Assembly (NCBI GenBank): GCA_910579395.1
Contig: CAJTUC010000010.1
Location: 17,237 to 81,236 of the forward strand
Direction: 5' to 3'
Length of the DNA: 64,000 nt
Source of the DNA: an uncultured Lachnospiraceae bacterium
GTDB lineage: Bacteria; Bacillota; Clostridia; Lachnospirales; Lachnospiraceae
How positions within the stretch are numbered: the first letter of the stretch is position 1; each line of letters begins with the position of its first letter. Of the stretch, positions 16,194-24,425 are shown in pieces. The position numbers were made by a program, and so were the translations under genes. The notes under the pieces were generated by a model. That model saw only the letters and a list, made by a program, of their open reading frames with translations, did no database searches and was not told the origin of the DNA.

Positions 16194-16856
16194 CTAAAAT
16201 TTCAGTTTTCTGATATCCGCCAATGTTTCCCCATACGCTTTTTCTTTCCCGAACAGGAGCGTCATTCCCAGCACGAACCCGTCCACACCTTTCGGGGCAT
16301 ATTCTCTAATCTTATCCGCCCCGCACGCACCGTCCCAGTAGATTTGAAAATTCATGTCCTCTTTCAACGCTAACAGCTTCGTTATCTTTTTTCCTACATA
16401 GGGCATATACATCTGTCCCGCATTACCCGGATTAACTGTCATCACCAATACCTTTTTGACAATCCGGAGCATCTCCATGACCGTCTCCACGCTGGTTCCC
16501 GGATTAATCGCAATTCCCGGAGTCATTCCGGCATTGATGATCTTCTGTAACGTTGTGGACGGATGGTATTCTGCTTCCGGGTGAATATAGATGGTATCGC
16601 CTTTTCTCAGGCGATTAATAAATAACTCTACCGTATGATTGGGATGTTCTACCATCAAGTGTACATCCAGCGGCTTCTTCGTAGCGGACGCGATATAAGC
16701 CATGTCATTTAAGGACATGGCAAAATTCGGTACATACCGGCCATCCATAATATCAATATGAAAAGAGTCGATACCACCGTTTTCCAAGTCTCTTACCTCT
16801 TTTTCCAGATTTCCGTAATTAGCACACATCATGGAAGCCATTAGTTCAAATTTCAT
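16194..16856 (-). CDS. Ribulose-phosphate 3-epimerase-like protein
   Basis: 220 residues from the ATG at 16856 (MKFELMASMMCANYGNLEKE), preceded by GAGAGGGTAAATCAA. It is a TIM barrel with the Rpe motifs FHIDIMDGRYVPNFAMS at about 33-49, LDVHLMVEHP and MTVNPGNAGQMYMPY. The metal and catalytic His and Asp residues are present (HID, VHL), with the later Asp in YWDGACG in place of the usual DGG. Known members interconvert ribulose-5-phosphate and xylulose-5-phosphate. Beside TarJ/TarI-like genes it may set which pentulose is reduced, so the product could be CDP-ribitol or another CDP-pentitol (inference). Confidence 0.85.
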   Translation of the reverse strand: MKFELMASMMCANYGNLEKEVRDLENGGIDSFHIDIMDGRYVPNFAMSLNDMAYIASATKKPLDVHLMVEHPNHTVELFINRLRKGDTIYIHPEAEYHPSTTLQKIINAGMTPGIAINPGTSVETVMEMLRIVKKVLVMTVNPGNAGQMYMPYVGKKITKLLALKEDMNFQIYWDGACGADKIREYAPKGVDGFVLGMTLLFGKEKAYGETLADIRKLKF

Positions 16857-16898
16857 TTGATTTACCCTCTCTTTCATTTTCCTTCCACAATTTATGGT

Positions 16899-18446
16899 TC
16901 AACTTATCTGTAATGCCTCCAATATTCTCTGACAATTATGATCATCATCAAAACAATGCATTTTCCTTTTCAGCATCCTTCTTTTATCTGCCGTTAAATC
17001 CTGTCCAGCCGCTATTTCCTTCACAAACTCACAAATATTCTGAAAAGTAAATATTTCCTTACCCGGAAGCCATTCTCTGATATTCTCAAAAACAAATCCC
17101 CTGCTTTTCTCATATTCCTCTACATCTTCCAACATAAATGCCTGCGGCCTGTCCAACAGCATATAATCAACTGCCGCTGAAGAATAATCACTGATCAATG
17201 CATCTGCCCAGCCGAGCAGGCGATTAATTGGGATATCATGCTCGGTAAGTTCATCATTTTCAAGCAGAATCATATTGGTACAATTCTCACAGTGTACCGC
17301 TTCTCTTTCCTGAAAAGGATGAAGTTTTATCAATAAAAATATATTTTCTTTTTTTAGAATTTCATTCAAATATTCTGTTTTTTCATAAGTATTTACAATT
17401 GGCAATCCTGTTTCTGATTTAATCTCATACTCATTTAACTGCTCCAACTTCCGTTCAGTAGAGCGAAATGTAGGAAGCCAAAATATGTATTTATTTCCTT
17501 TTGGTATATGCAGCTTTTCAATATCCGCTTCCTTCGGATGGAATAGCCAATCCTGTTTGGCGTAACCTGTTACAAGAACCTGGTCCTTTCGCAGTCCATA
17601 AATATCCGCATGGATATCTGCATATAGATCACTGATAACCGTTGTATATTCATAGCGTTTTTCACAACGCACAAAGTTTACCCTCGTCTTGAATCCGCAT
17701 CCATGCCACAACTGCACCCTTACCTGATCTTTCCGGCAATTCCTTGCGAATCCATAAGCATCTGTAAAAAAAAGATATTTTGCCAGACATAGAACACGGT
17801 AATAAGCATCCCTTTCACTCTGCTTCTCAGAAACAGACCAGTCAAAAGAAAGAAATCTGACATTCTTCACGGCTTCATATCGTTCATACTCTTCCGGATA
17901 TTTCACAAGCCAGACCAATTCATAGATATCATTTAACCTTTTTTGCAGAGCATACTCAAATAAAGCCCGTGCATTATCTGCAAAATCCATGCCTTTCACA
18001 TAAGAAGCAGCGTGAGGACCGCTTCGAAAAACGATCATGTTCTCTAATGGCGCATCGGCATATTTTTCACGATAATAATCTTCATATTCCGTTTCCTGAT
18101 TGGCAAAGTAATAAATTGTCATATCCGGGACATTTGCTTCCAGAACAGAGCTGATCTTCTCGTAAGCTTCCCGCAGATAATCGCTTGTGATCACGATAGC
18201 CGTCTGCTTAAAATCCATCTTTAATAAAAAAGACATGGATAGTACCTTTATTGGTTTTCCCAGAAAAATAAATTCACCTAAATTTCTCTGATTCGTATCC
18301 ACAATGCAGGAAATTTGCTCCAAAACATTATACTTTTCACAAAATTCTCTCAAATAGGAGACCGATTTTTCCACACAACAAATTTTCTTTCCTGACAGAC
18401 AAACGATATTTTTCTCTGTAAGTTTCGTTAATGTCATAACATACAT
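16899..18446 (-). CDS. CDP-glycerol/ribitol phosphotransferase family (TagF/TarL-like) with N-terminal Rossmann-like module
   Basis: 515 residues; the ATG at 18446 and one three codons later share an AGGAG site. Residues about 18-115 form a Rossmann-like module (KKICCVEKSVSYLREFCEKY, SCIVDTNQRNLGEF, TAIVITSDYLREAYEKI) also seen in other island proteins. The C-terminal 300 residues are the polyol-phosphate transferase domain: VQLWHGCGFKTRVNF, VLVTGYAKQDWLF, KYIFWLPTFRSTE, LLIKLHPFQE and ADALISDYSSAAVDYMLLDRP. The family transfers glycerol- or ribitol-phosphate from CDP carriers. No membrane segment is seen. With the CDP-alditol genes directly downstream, a pentitol-phosphate transferase is likely; choline-phosphate is an alternative. 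Confidence 0.85.
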   Translation of the reverse strand: MYVMTLTKLTEKNIVCLSGKKICCVEKSVSYLREFCEKYNVLEQISCIVDTNQRNLGEFIFLGKPIKVLSMSFLLKMDFKQTAIVITSDYLREAYEKISSVLEANVPDMTIYYFANQETEYEDYYREKYADAPLENMIVFRSGPHAASYVKGMDFADNARALFEYALQKRLNDIYELVWLVKYPEEYERYEAVKNVRFLSFDWSVSEKQSERDAYYRVLCLAKYLFFTDAYGFARNCRKDQVRVQLWHGCGFKTRVNFVRCEKRYEYTTVISDLYADIHADIYGLRKDQVLVTGYAKQDWLFHPKEADIEKLHIPKGNKYIFWLPTFRSTERKLEQLNEYEIKSETGLPIVNTYEKTEYLNEILKKENIFLLIKLHPFQEREAVHCENCTNMILLENDELTEHDIPINRLLGWADALISDYSSAAVDYMLLDRPQAFMLEDVEEYEKSRGFVFENIREWLPGKEIFTFQNICEFVKEIAAGQDLTADKRRMLKRKMHCFDDDHNCQRILEALQIS

Positions 18447-18456
18447 CTCCTATACT

Positions 18457-19380
18457 TTATCTGGATACATAAATTTCGTTTTCCTGCGTTTCCGCCAGAA
18501 GTCTATAACCTTTTTCTCTCATAAGATTTCGAATCCCTTCTCCCGCAAAAGATTCTACACAAATCACATCAATCGGATATTTCTCAAAATCAAGATGAGA
18601 TAACAATTCCAAATCCAATCCTTCCGTATCAATATCCAATACATTAGGATATGTCTCGAAATTCTCCGCAATGATCGTATTAATATCCTTCATCGGTATC
18701 ATTTGAAAATTCTTATCCATCCCCCTGCTTACCGCCACTTCTTTCAGAAATGTATTGAGTCCCGGATGAATCGGATCATAATAATATGTTAACTTTTCCT
18801 TCGTGAATGTCGGAGAAGCCCCAATGTTTACGATTTTATTAAGCGGCCGGTATTCTTTTGCAAGGCTGCACATTTCTGCATTTGGCTCCACCAATACGCC
18901 ATTTGTGAAACCACCTTCATAAAAGAGATATGTATTATTTCTGACAACAGGATGACATACTCCAATATCCATATAGGTAAAATCCGTATATTGAGAATGC
19001 AGGTAATCCAATATCAATAAATCTTCCCGATCAGCAGAATAAGTAGACTTTTTTCCCTCTATATCAAGCAAACGGGCCGCAATCGTATCCGCTTGCGGCA
19101 GAATCTCTAAGACCTGCTTCAAAATCTCACTCTCGATATTAGGATAAATAACTACGAGAACAGAATTTATATCCTTTAACTGCTCAATGGCATCAATACC
19201 CTGAATCGCAATTCCATTTATCAGATTTCCAACATTTCTGTTCGCTCCGTCTATCATATGATCAAACGCAAGGGCATCGTGATCATAATATCTCTGAAAC
19301 TCAAGGCCGGCTCCCCAGCCGATGATTACAGCGTATCTGTTTCTCAGTTCCGCATATTTTTGTTTTTGTAAATACTTCAT
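18457..19380 (-). CDS. FkbM-family methyltransferase with N-terminal Rossmann-like module
   Basis: 307 residues, start 19380 after GGAGATAGAATATT. Residues about 15-110 are a Rossmann-like module (YAVIIGWGAGLEFQRYYD, HMIDGANRNVGN, SVLVVIYPN). Residues 130-300 are FkbM-like: FTYMDIGVCHPVVRNNTYLF, GVLVEPNAEMCSLAKEY, and NVLDIDTEGLDLELLSHLD, the typical IDxEGxE-type site. FkbM enzymes O-methylate sugars or polyketides using S-adenosylmethionine. It lies 11 bases upstream of the TagF-like gene. Methyltransferases of this family next to a CDP-polyol transferase also occur in the C. difficile type A flagellin-modification locus, as far as I recall. Confidence 0.85.
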   Translation of the reverse strand: MKYLQKQKYAELRNRYAVIIGWGAGLEFQRYYDHDALAFDHMIDGANRNVGNLINGIAIQGIDAIEQLKDINSVLVVIYPNIESEILKQVLEILPQADTIAARLLDIEGKKSTYSADREDLLILDYLHSQYTDFTYMDIGVCHPVVRNNTYLFYEGGFTNGVLVEPNAEMCSLAKEYRPLNKIVNIGASPTFTKEKLTYYYDPIHPGLNTFLKEVAVSRGMDKNFQMIPMKDINTIIAENFETYPNVLDIDTEGLDLELLSHLDFEKYPIDVICVESFAGEGIRNLMREKGYRLLAETQENEIYVSR

Positions 19381-19438
19381 AATATTCTATCTCCATCTTT
19401 TACAGAAAACTTTCAGCAAACTTTTTTATGCCTCTCAA

Positions 19439-20962
19439 TCATTTTTTATATTTTAAATATTCTCCTGCATCTTTAAAAAAACTTATGATAATGATCATAA
19501 TGATAATACCGATCGGAAATGCTGCTATTATGGATACCGACTGCAGACTATACATAGAATTTTCTGCAAAAATCAAAGCTATTGGCAATAAGATAAATGT
19601 GACTGCCCAAAAGGTTCTTATCTTCCTGTCCGGTTCCTTACTCAACGCCAGCTTTTTATATGAATATGTGGACACCACCATTGTCAAAGCATCAAACGTC
19701 GTTGAATAGAAAGCTATCATTGTAATGATCAACAACAAAAGTCCCATCTTTGTATAGGGAAGTGTATCAAAAATTCTTAATATCGCATCCGCATAAGTGC
19801 CTCCCTTTGCAATAAAACCCGAAATGTTTATGTTATGTCTCAACTCCTGCGCCATTCCATAATTCCCAAGAATAATAAAGGACGTAAATGTTCCGGCAAG
19901 TCCCCATGCATACCCGCCCAATATCATATTTTTAATCGTTCTCCCCTCACTGATCACACCTATAAAAAACGGAGTCGCTACACACCACACCATCCAATAT
20001 GCCCAATAATAAATCGTCCAGTTTTGTGCAAAAGAATTTTCACGCAACGGATCTAACCATGTTGCCATAGAAACAAAATTCTGCACCATATTCCCCAATG
20101 CTGAAAATCCTGTTTCCAAAATATACCGGGTTTCCCCTCCAATGAACAGTACATATAATAACAATAAAAGGAAAAGGTATGTACAGTATGATGCAAGTCT
20201 GGAAATCCCTTTCATACCAAACCATACAGTAAGTGTATAAACCAATGCTATCAATAAAAGAACAATAATCGTTATATCTGTACCAGACGAAATACCAAAA
20301 ATTCTTCCTATAGCAGCCGACAAAAGAGGCGTTGCAAGTGAAAATGTGGTTGCTGTTCCGGCAATCAACGCAAAAATTGCAGTCAGATCTATTATCTTTC
20401 CGCATACGCCATCTGTCTTATCTCCCAGCAAAGGTCTGCAGGCCTCTGAAAACTTTTGCTTATCTCTCTTTCTTACATGTAACATAAAACCAAATGCTAT
20501 TGCTAAAACAATATAAAATCCCCACGCAATAGGCCCCCAGTGAAACAACGGATAAGTTGAGGCCCATTTCTGGACACCGCCAATACTTTCTATATACGGC
20601 TCATTGGCATATAATGCCCACTCACATAATGAATAAAATAATATATCTGCGGCCATCGTTGATGTGAAAATCATTGTTCCCCATCGAAAAGACGAATATC
20701 TCGGCTTTTCCATATCTCCAAGCTTAATCTGCCCATACTTTGAAAACGCAATATATAAAGTGATGCCTAAAATGCCCAGCCCTAGTACCGCATAGTATAA
20801 CCCACATTCATCTCCTAAGAGTTTCCTTATGGATGCCAGTATCTGTGATGACTCCTCGGGATAAGCCATAAAAATGATTCCTAAAAAAACAACCGCCGCC
20901 AGGGGAATAATGATTGTATACCAATCTATCTGCTGCCTTACCGCATTTGCTTTTTGTCGCAT
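19439..20962 (-). CDS. BCCT-family transporter, probable choline uptake
   Basis: 507 residues from the ATG at 20962 (MRQKANAVRQQ), preceded by AATAGGGTAAAT; a longer frame is rejected for lack of a site. About 12 hydrophobic segments. Family marks: FHWGPIAWGFYIVLA at about residue 150, the aromatic substrate region WTIYYWAYWMVWCVATPFFIG (shown in the parts WTIYYWAYW and WCVATPFFIG) and the SEGRTIKNMILGG segment. BCCT carriers import choline, betaine or carnitine. Directly downstream of licC and licA, it most likely provides choline, the role LicB plays in Haemophilus and pneumococcus. It is the only multi-pass membrane protein in the 45-kb island. Confidence 0.9.
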   Translation of the reverse strand: MRQKANAVRQQIDWYTIIIPLAAVVFLGIIFMAYPEESSQILASIRKLLGDECGLYYAVLGLGILGITLYIAFSKYGQIKLGDMEKPRYSSFRWGTMIFTSTMAADILFYSLCEWALYANEPYIESIGGVQKWASTYPLFHWGPIAWGFYIVLAIAFGFMLHVRKRDKQKFSEACRPLLGDKTDGVCGKIIDLTAIFALIAGTATTFSLATPLLSAAIGRIFGISSGTDITIIVLLLIALVYTLTVWFGMKGISRLASYCTYLFLLLLLYVLFIGGETRYILETGFSALGNMVQNFVSMATWLDPLRENSFAQNWTIYYWAYWMVWCVATPFFIGVISEGRTIKNMILGGYAWGLAGTFTSFIILGNYGMAQELRHNINISGFIAKGGTYADAILRIFDTLPYTKMGLLLLIITMIAFYSTTFDALTMVVSTYSYKKLALSKEPDRKIRTFWAVTFILLPIALIFAENSMYSLQSVSIIAAFPIGIIIMIIIISFFKDAGEYLKYKK

Positions 20963-20969
20963 ATTTACC

Positions 20970-21686
20970 CTATTCCCCTGCATAATTTTCATATAAATGA
21001 TCTACCTCTGCCAATTCTTTTAAATTATCTATTTCTATTACATCTTCTGCTCCCATGGGCATGATTCCCAAATCATATTCCTCCGGATAGCAAAAAAGCG
21101 CTATATCATCCCAATAAATTTGTCTGTTTTTTCTTTCATCAAATTCAATCTCCAAATGTCTTTTCAGTTTTCTGCCATCTTCAGCTGTCCATCTCGATAT
21201 ACTGTATAGCTGCCAGCCTCTCCTTCCACCCTCTCTTCTGCACTGCACAACATGATCATCAACTACTGTTAAAAGCCATTCTTTTGTTTCAAATTCCGTC
21301 CATACACAGTTATAACCGGATTTTTCAAAATCGGCTTTCAGAACTTCTAGGTTATTTATTATCTGGTCTCCATCTAAAATCATTGCATTTTCGAGATAGT
21401 CCCTTGCTACATATAATGATGAAATATTATTAGAAACTTCATAGTAAGGATTTTTTATAATAACCACACCTGGATATTTCATTACAAGATACTCGAATTT
21501 ATCATGCAAATATCCGGCTACAATATATATTTCAGCAATATTGTTCTGACGCAACCCGATAATAATAGTTTCAATCATCGGCGTTCCATGTACTTTTATC
21601 AATGGTTTAGGCGTGTCAACAGTCAGCGGCATCATTCTCTTCCCCATTCCGGCTGCCATTATAATTGCCCTTTTAACAGATTCCAA
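20970..21686 (-). CDS. licC: LicC-like CTP:phosphocholine cytidylyltransferase
   Basis: 238 residues. The start is TTG at 21686, three bases after licA ends; no ATG fits the family N-terminus. It has the nucleotidyltransferase loop AIIMAAGMGKRMMPLTVDTP followed by KPLIKV, then NPYYEVSNNISSLYVARDYL and the metal-binding MILDGDQII. Late residues include YWDDIALFCYPEEYDLGIMP. These match LicC-type enzymes, which make CDP-choline from phosphocholine. The licA-licC-transporter order supports choline rather than a sugar-1-phosphate as substrate. No LicD-type phosphocholine transferase was found in the window. Confidence 0.88.
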   Translation of the reverse strand: MESVKRAIIMAAGMGKRMMPLTVDTPKPLIKVHGTPMIETIIIGLRQNNIAEIYIVAGYLHDKFEYLVMKYPGVVIIKNPYYEVSNNISSLYVARDYLENAMILDGDQIINNLEVLKADFEKSGYNCVWTEFETKEWLLTVVDDHVVQCRREGGRRGWQLYSISRWTAEDGRKLKRHLEIEFDERKNRQIYWDDIALFCYPEEYDLGIMPMGAEDVIEIDNLKELAEVDHLYENYAGE

Positions 21687-21689
21687 TTC

Positions 21690-22610
21690 TCACACACCTT
21701 CCAATTCTTTTATAAGTCTATGTGCAATTACAGAATATTCCTTTGCGTATTGATATTGTCTCCTTGCATAGTTTCCAAAAGATATTCCTAATTTTTTCTT
21801 GTATTCACACCAATTACTCCACAACAAACCACACGCCGCAATATAACAATAACATTTTATCTTTTCACTCCGATAAGACCTTTTTTCCTCAAAATACCAG
21901 TCAATCACATCATCAATCTGCTTCCTGCTATAGCCTGCATATATGCAAAACATTGCGATATCGATATGTGGGTCCTGCATTCCCGCGTATTCCCAATCAA
22001 TGAGCTGAAGTCTTATTTTTTCATTTGGCGGTGCAAACAAAAAATTATCCGGAACTGCATCAATATGAGATAATGACTTTTGTGCGATCATCCTTTCTAT
22101 AAAAGGCTGCAATTCCCAGACATTATTCTTTGTCATTTCATAATCGGAATATCGTGACTCTTCTTGACGCAGCTGTTCATAATATCCTATCTGTCCATAC
22201 AGGTCAAACTCATGTTCAACCCAAAGCCGCATATTATGAAATTCTTTCAATTTTTTAATGCATAATCTAACATCTTGCTGCTGCAGAGGATTACAGACTC
22301 TCGCATTCTCTATAAATCGAGTAATCTTATATCCATCTCCGGCATTAATATAGACCACATCATCACATATTCCTTTTCCGGCAATTACGCAGTACACTGC
22401 CTCTTCTTCCGAGCGTCTGATCAATTGCTCCGTTCCTTCTCCCGGAACCCTGATAATATATTTGTTCTCTTTGCATCGAAAAAGAAACGAGTGGTTTGTC
22501 ATTCCCAATTTTATTGTTACAATATCCGTAATGCCATCGTCATTTACTTCAAATACATTTTGTATGATTTCTATTGCTTTTTTCGGTATTTCTTCCCTTT
22601 TGTCTCCCAA
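21690..22610 (-). CDS. licA: LicA-like choline kinase
   Basis: 306 residues, start TTG at 22610 after AGGGAAAAAA; the first internal Met lies within the family domain. Choline/ethanolamine kinase fold: TNHSFLFRCKENKYIIRVPG near residue 38, GYKITRFIENARVCNP, the catalytic loop SHIDAVPDNFLF at 181-192 (Asp184, Asn189) and the metal-binding LIDWEYAGMQDPHIDIA (Asp205). It phosphorylates choline in the cytosol, the first step of the lic pathway. Both lic genes use TTG starts, which may hold their expression low. Its stop is three bases before licC. Confidence 0.9.
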   Translation of the reverse strand: MGDKREEIPKKAIEIIQNVFEVNDDGITDIVTIKLGMTNHSFLFRCKENKYIIRVPGEGTEQLIRRSEEEAVYCVIAGKGICDDVVYINAGDGYKITRFIENARVCNPLQQQDVRLCIKKLKEFHNMRLWVEHEFDLYGQIGYYEQLRQEESRYSDYEMTKNNVWELQPFIERMIAQKSLSHIDAVPDNFLFAPPNEKIRLQLIDWEYAGMQDPHIDIAMFCIYAGYSRKQIDDVIDWYFEEKRSYRSEKIKCYCYIAACGLLWSNWCEYKKKLGISFGNYARRQYQYAKEYSVIAHRLIKELEGV

Positions 22611-22640
22611 TTTTTTCCCTCTGTCTATAAAATAATTACA

Positions 22641-24425
22641 TTACAAATATAACTTCTCCGGATTACAGACCGTCATGCAGTCTTTCACTTTGCTATAGTA
22701 ATAACGCTTCAAATCCGCATCTTCTATCCTCTCTTCATTCGCAGTTAAATACAGTCTGACTTCTCCATTCGCAAAAATCCCAATCTTATGTCCATCAGAA
22801 AATTCAAACATCTCATAAGCCTCCAGTCCCGTCTCTTGTCCCATTTTTTGATAAAGACTTCTCAATGCCTGATTATATACGGGAGAACGCAGAAGTTTTA
22901 CATATTCCGTTTCCGGTATGATATATTCTCTTTTTTCCATCAACGCGAGCAAAATCTCATTGATCTCCGCTAAAGAAATGATTCCCTTATTCAATCCCAC
23001 TCCGTTCTCAGGAGACTTTATAACAAGCGGAATTTGTACCCTGTCCTCATGAAACGTATACTCTGTCTCGCTCCATTCCTCTAATTTTTTTTCCTTATGC
23101 GGCAAAAGATTTCCATGATCTGAAAAGATTACCATTCTACACTTTAACTGCTCCAGAATCGGAGTCAGAACATCATCAATATATTGTATGGAATCATCAT
23201 GCTGCCTTCTATAATCACATCTCAATTTACCGCCATTTTGGTCAATATACTCCAATATGATCACACTCCCAAACGTGATCAGTTCATCTAAAGTATAAGG
23301 ATTCGGAAAAGCAAAATGACTTTCATATAAAATATGGACATAAAATAATCCATTGCCTTCATCACAGGCATCCACAATAAAATTCCACATTTTTTCCGTT
23401 ACTGTCTGTGTTGATTTTGTTAAATCGACATAATCCGTATCAATATATGGAGTCGCATCCGTATAAAAATGTACACTCCGCCCCTGTTCCTTTGCTTTAC
23501 AGATAAAGGGACAGTCTTCTTCTTTGATGCTGCTTTCATCATAACATACCAGATTTTTGTTTTTATAGCAGCTGAACGCCGGAATCAGACTTTCGAACGT
23601 GGAAGTGGAAACCGAATAGGCATTTTCACAAAATAGCGCATTTTGATCAATATATTTTTTAAAAGTTGGCATTTTTTCCAAAACATCTTTTCTGCGCAGT
23701 CCATCAATACAACACATCAACACATTATCTGATGGTATCTCACCTGCCATCTGCAGTTCCAAATGATAAAGTCTGTCAATATCCTGAATAAGTTCCTGAT
23801 ATATCTCTTTTCCGGTAAAACTATATATTTTTTCCGCATATACAGTCGCTGTCCGAAAATCTTTTTTCGCAATAAATCCTTCTATTAATTCCCTGTATAT
23901 ATTTTCCTGTTCATCCTGTCCACAAGGCTGTAAAAGTTTTCTCAAAAGTCTGTTCACTTTATGATAATAGGTATAGGGACTTCCCTGTGCATAATATTCC
24001 CCGGTTAGAAGAAAACCGTTTTGTGCCAATTCATCATAAAGATCAAGACATTTTATATCCGGACAAAATTTACTGATCTCCTCTTTTACCTCATCCCTCC
24101 ATCTGAAGGTAGAGATAATGATCCCATCTATGGCATTCGCCATGACACTATCCGGACTGATGATATAGAATCCACTATTCTCAGATGGTTTTTGGAATTT
24201 GTCTACAATGTATTTTACGTTTTTCATCTCAAACATAAAATCTGACATCAAGCTGCTCGTATGCACACCATTGCACCAAAGTGCGGGCCGCTCACATTGC
24301 CGGCAGAAATCTCCAAGCAGCTGCTTGATCATATAATTTATTCCATCTATATTCTGCCCGGTCTGTATATTATATTTTTTAATCAAATTATCATATTCCT
24401 GTAATAAAAGATTCTTCTTTTTCAT
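22641..24425 (-). CDS. Alkaline phosphatase/sulfatase-superfamily protein, soluble, with N-terminal Rossmann-like module
   Basis: 594 residues from the ATG at 24425 (MKKKNLLLQEYDN) with AGGGAAATTA; a start seven codons earlier is possible. It overlaps the upstream glycosyltransferase gene by 35 bases. Residues about 45-130 resemble the island Rossmann-like module (ALWCNGVHTSSLMSDF, AIDGIIISTFRWRDEVKEE). The catalytic domain follows at about 230-590: VLMCCIDGLRRKD (metal Asp), SVSTSTFESLIPAF (Ser/Thr nucleophile), HILYESHFAF and VIFSDHGNLLPH. The superfamily includes phosphoglycerol and phosphoethanolamine transferases as well as sulfatases. There is no membrane segment or signal peptide, so unlike LtaS it would act in the cytosol. 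Located before licA, it is a candidate phosphocholine transferase or hydrolase (inference). Confidence 0.75.
   Translation of the reverse strand: MKKKNLLLQEYDNLIKKYNIQTGQNIDGINYMIKQLLGDFCRQCERPALWCNGVHTSSLMSDFMFEMKNVKYIVDKFQKPSENSGFYIISPDSVMANAIDGIIISTFRWRDEVKEEISKFCPDIKCLDLYDELAQNGFLLTGEYYAQGSPYTYYHKVNRLLRKLLQPCGQDEQENIYRELIEGFIAKKDFRTATVYAEKIYSFTGKEIYQELIQDIDRLYHLELQMAGEIPSDNVLMCCIDGLRRKDVLEKMPTFKKYIDQNALFCENAYSVSTSTFESLIPAFSCYKNKNLVCYDESSIKEEDCPFICKAKEQGRSVHFYTDATPYIDTDYVDLTKSTQTVTEKMWNFIVDACDEGNGLFYVHILYESHFAFPNPYTLDELITFGSVIILEYIDQNGGKLRCDYRRQHDDSIQYIDDVLTPILEQLKCRMVIFSDHGNLLPHKEKKLEEWSETEYTFHEDRVQIPLVIKSPENGVGLNKGIISLAEINEILLALMEKREYIIPETEYVKLLRSPVYNQALRSLYQKMGQETGLEAYEMFEFSDGHKIGIFANGEVRLYLTANEERIEDADLKRYYYSKVKDCMTVCNPEKLYL

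Noticed and set aside
22641..24425. Lipoteichoic acid synthase
   Set aside because: The catalytic motifs fit the superfamily, but the five N-terminal membrane helices of LtaS are absent.
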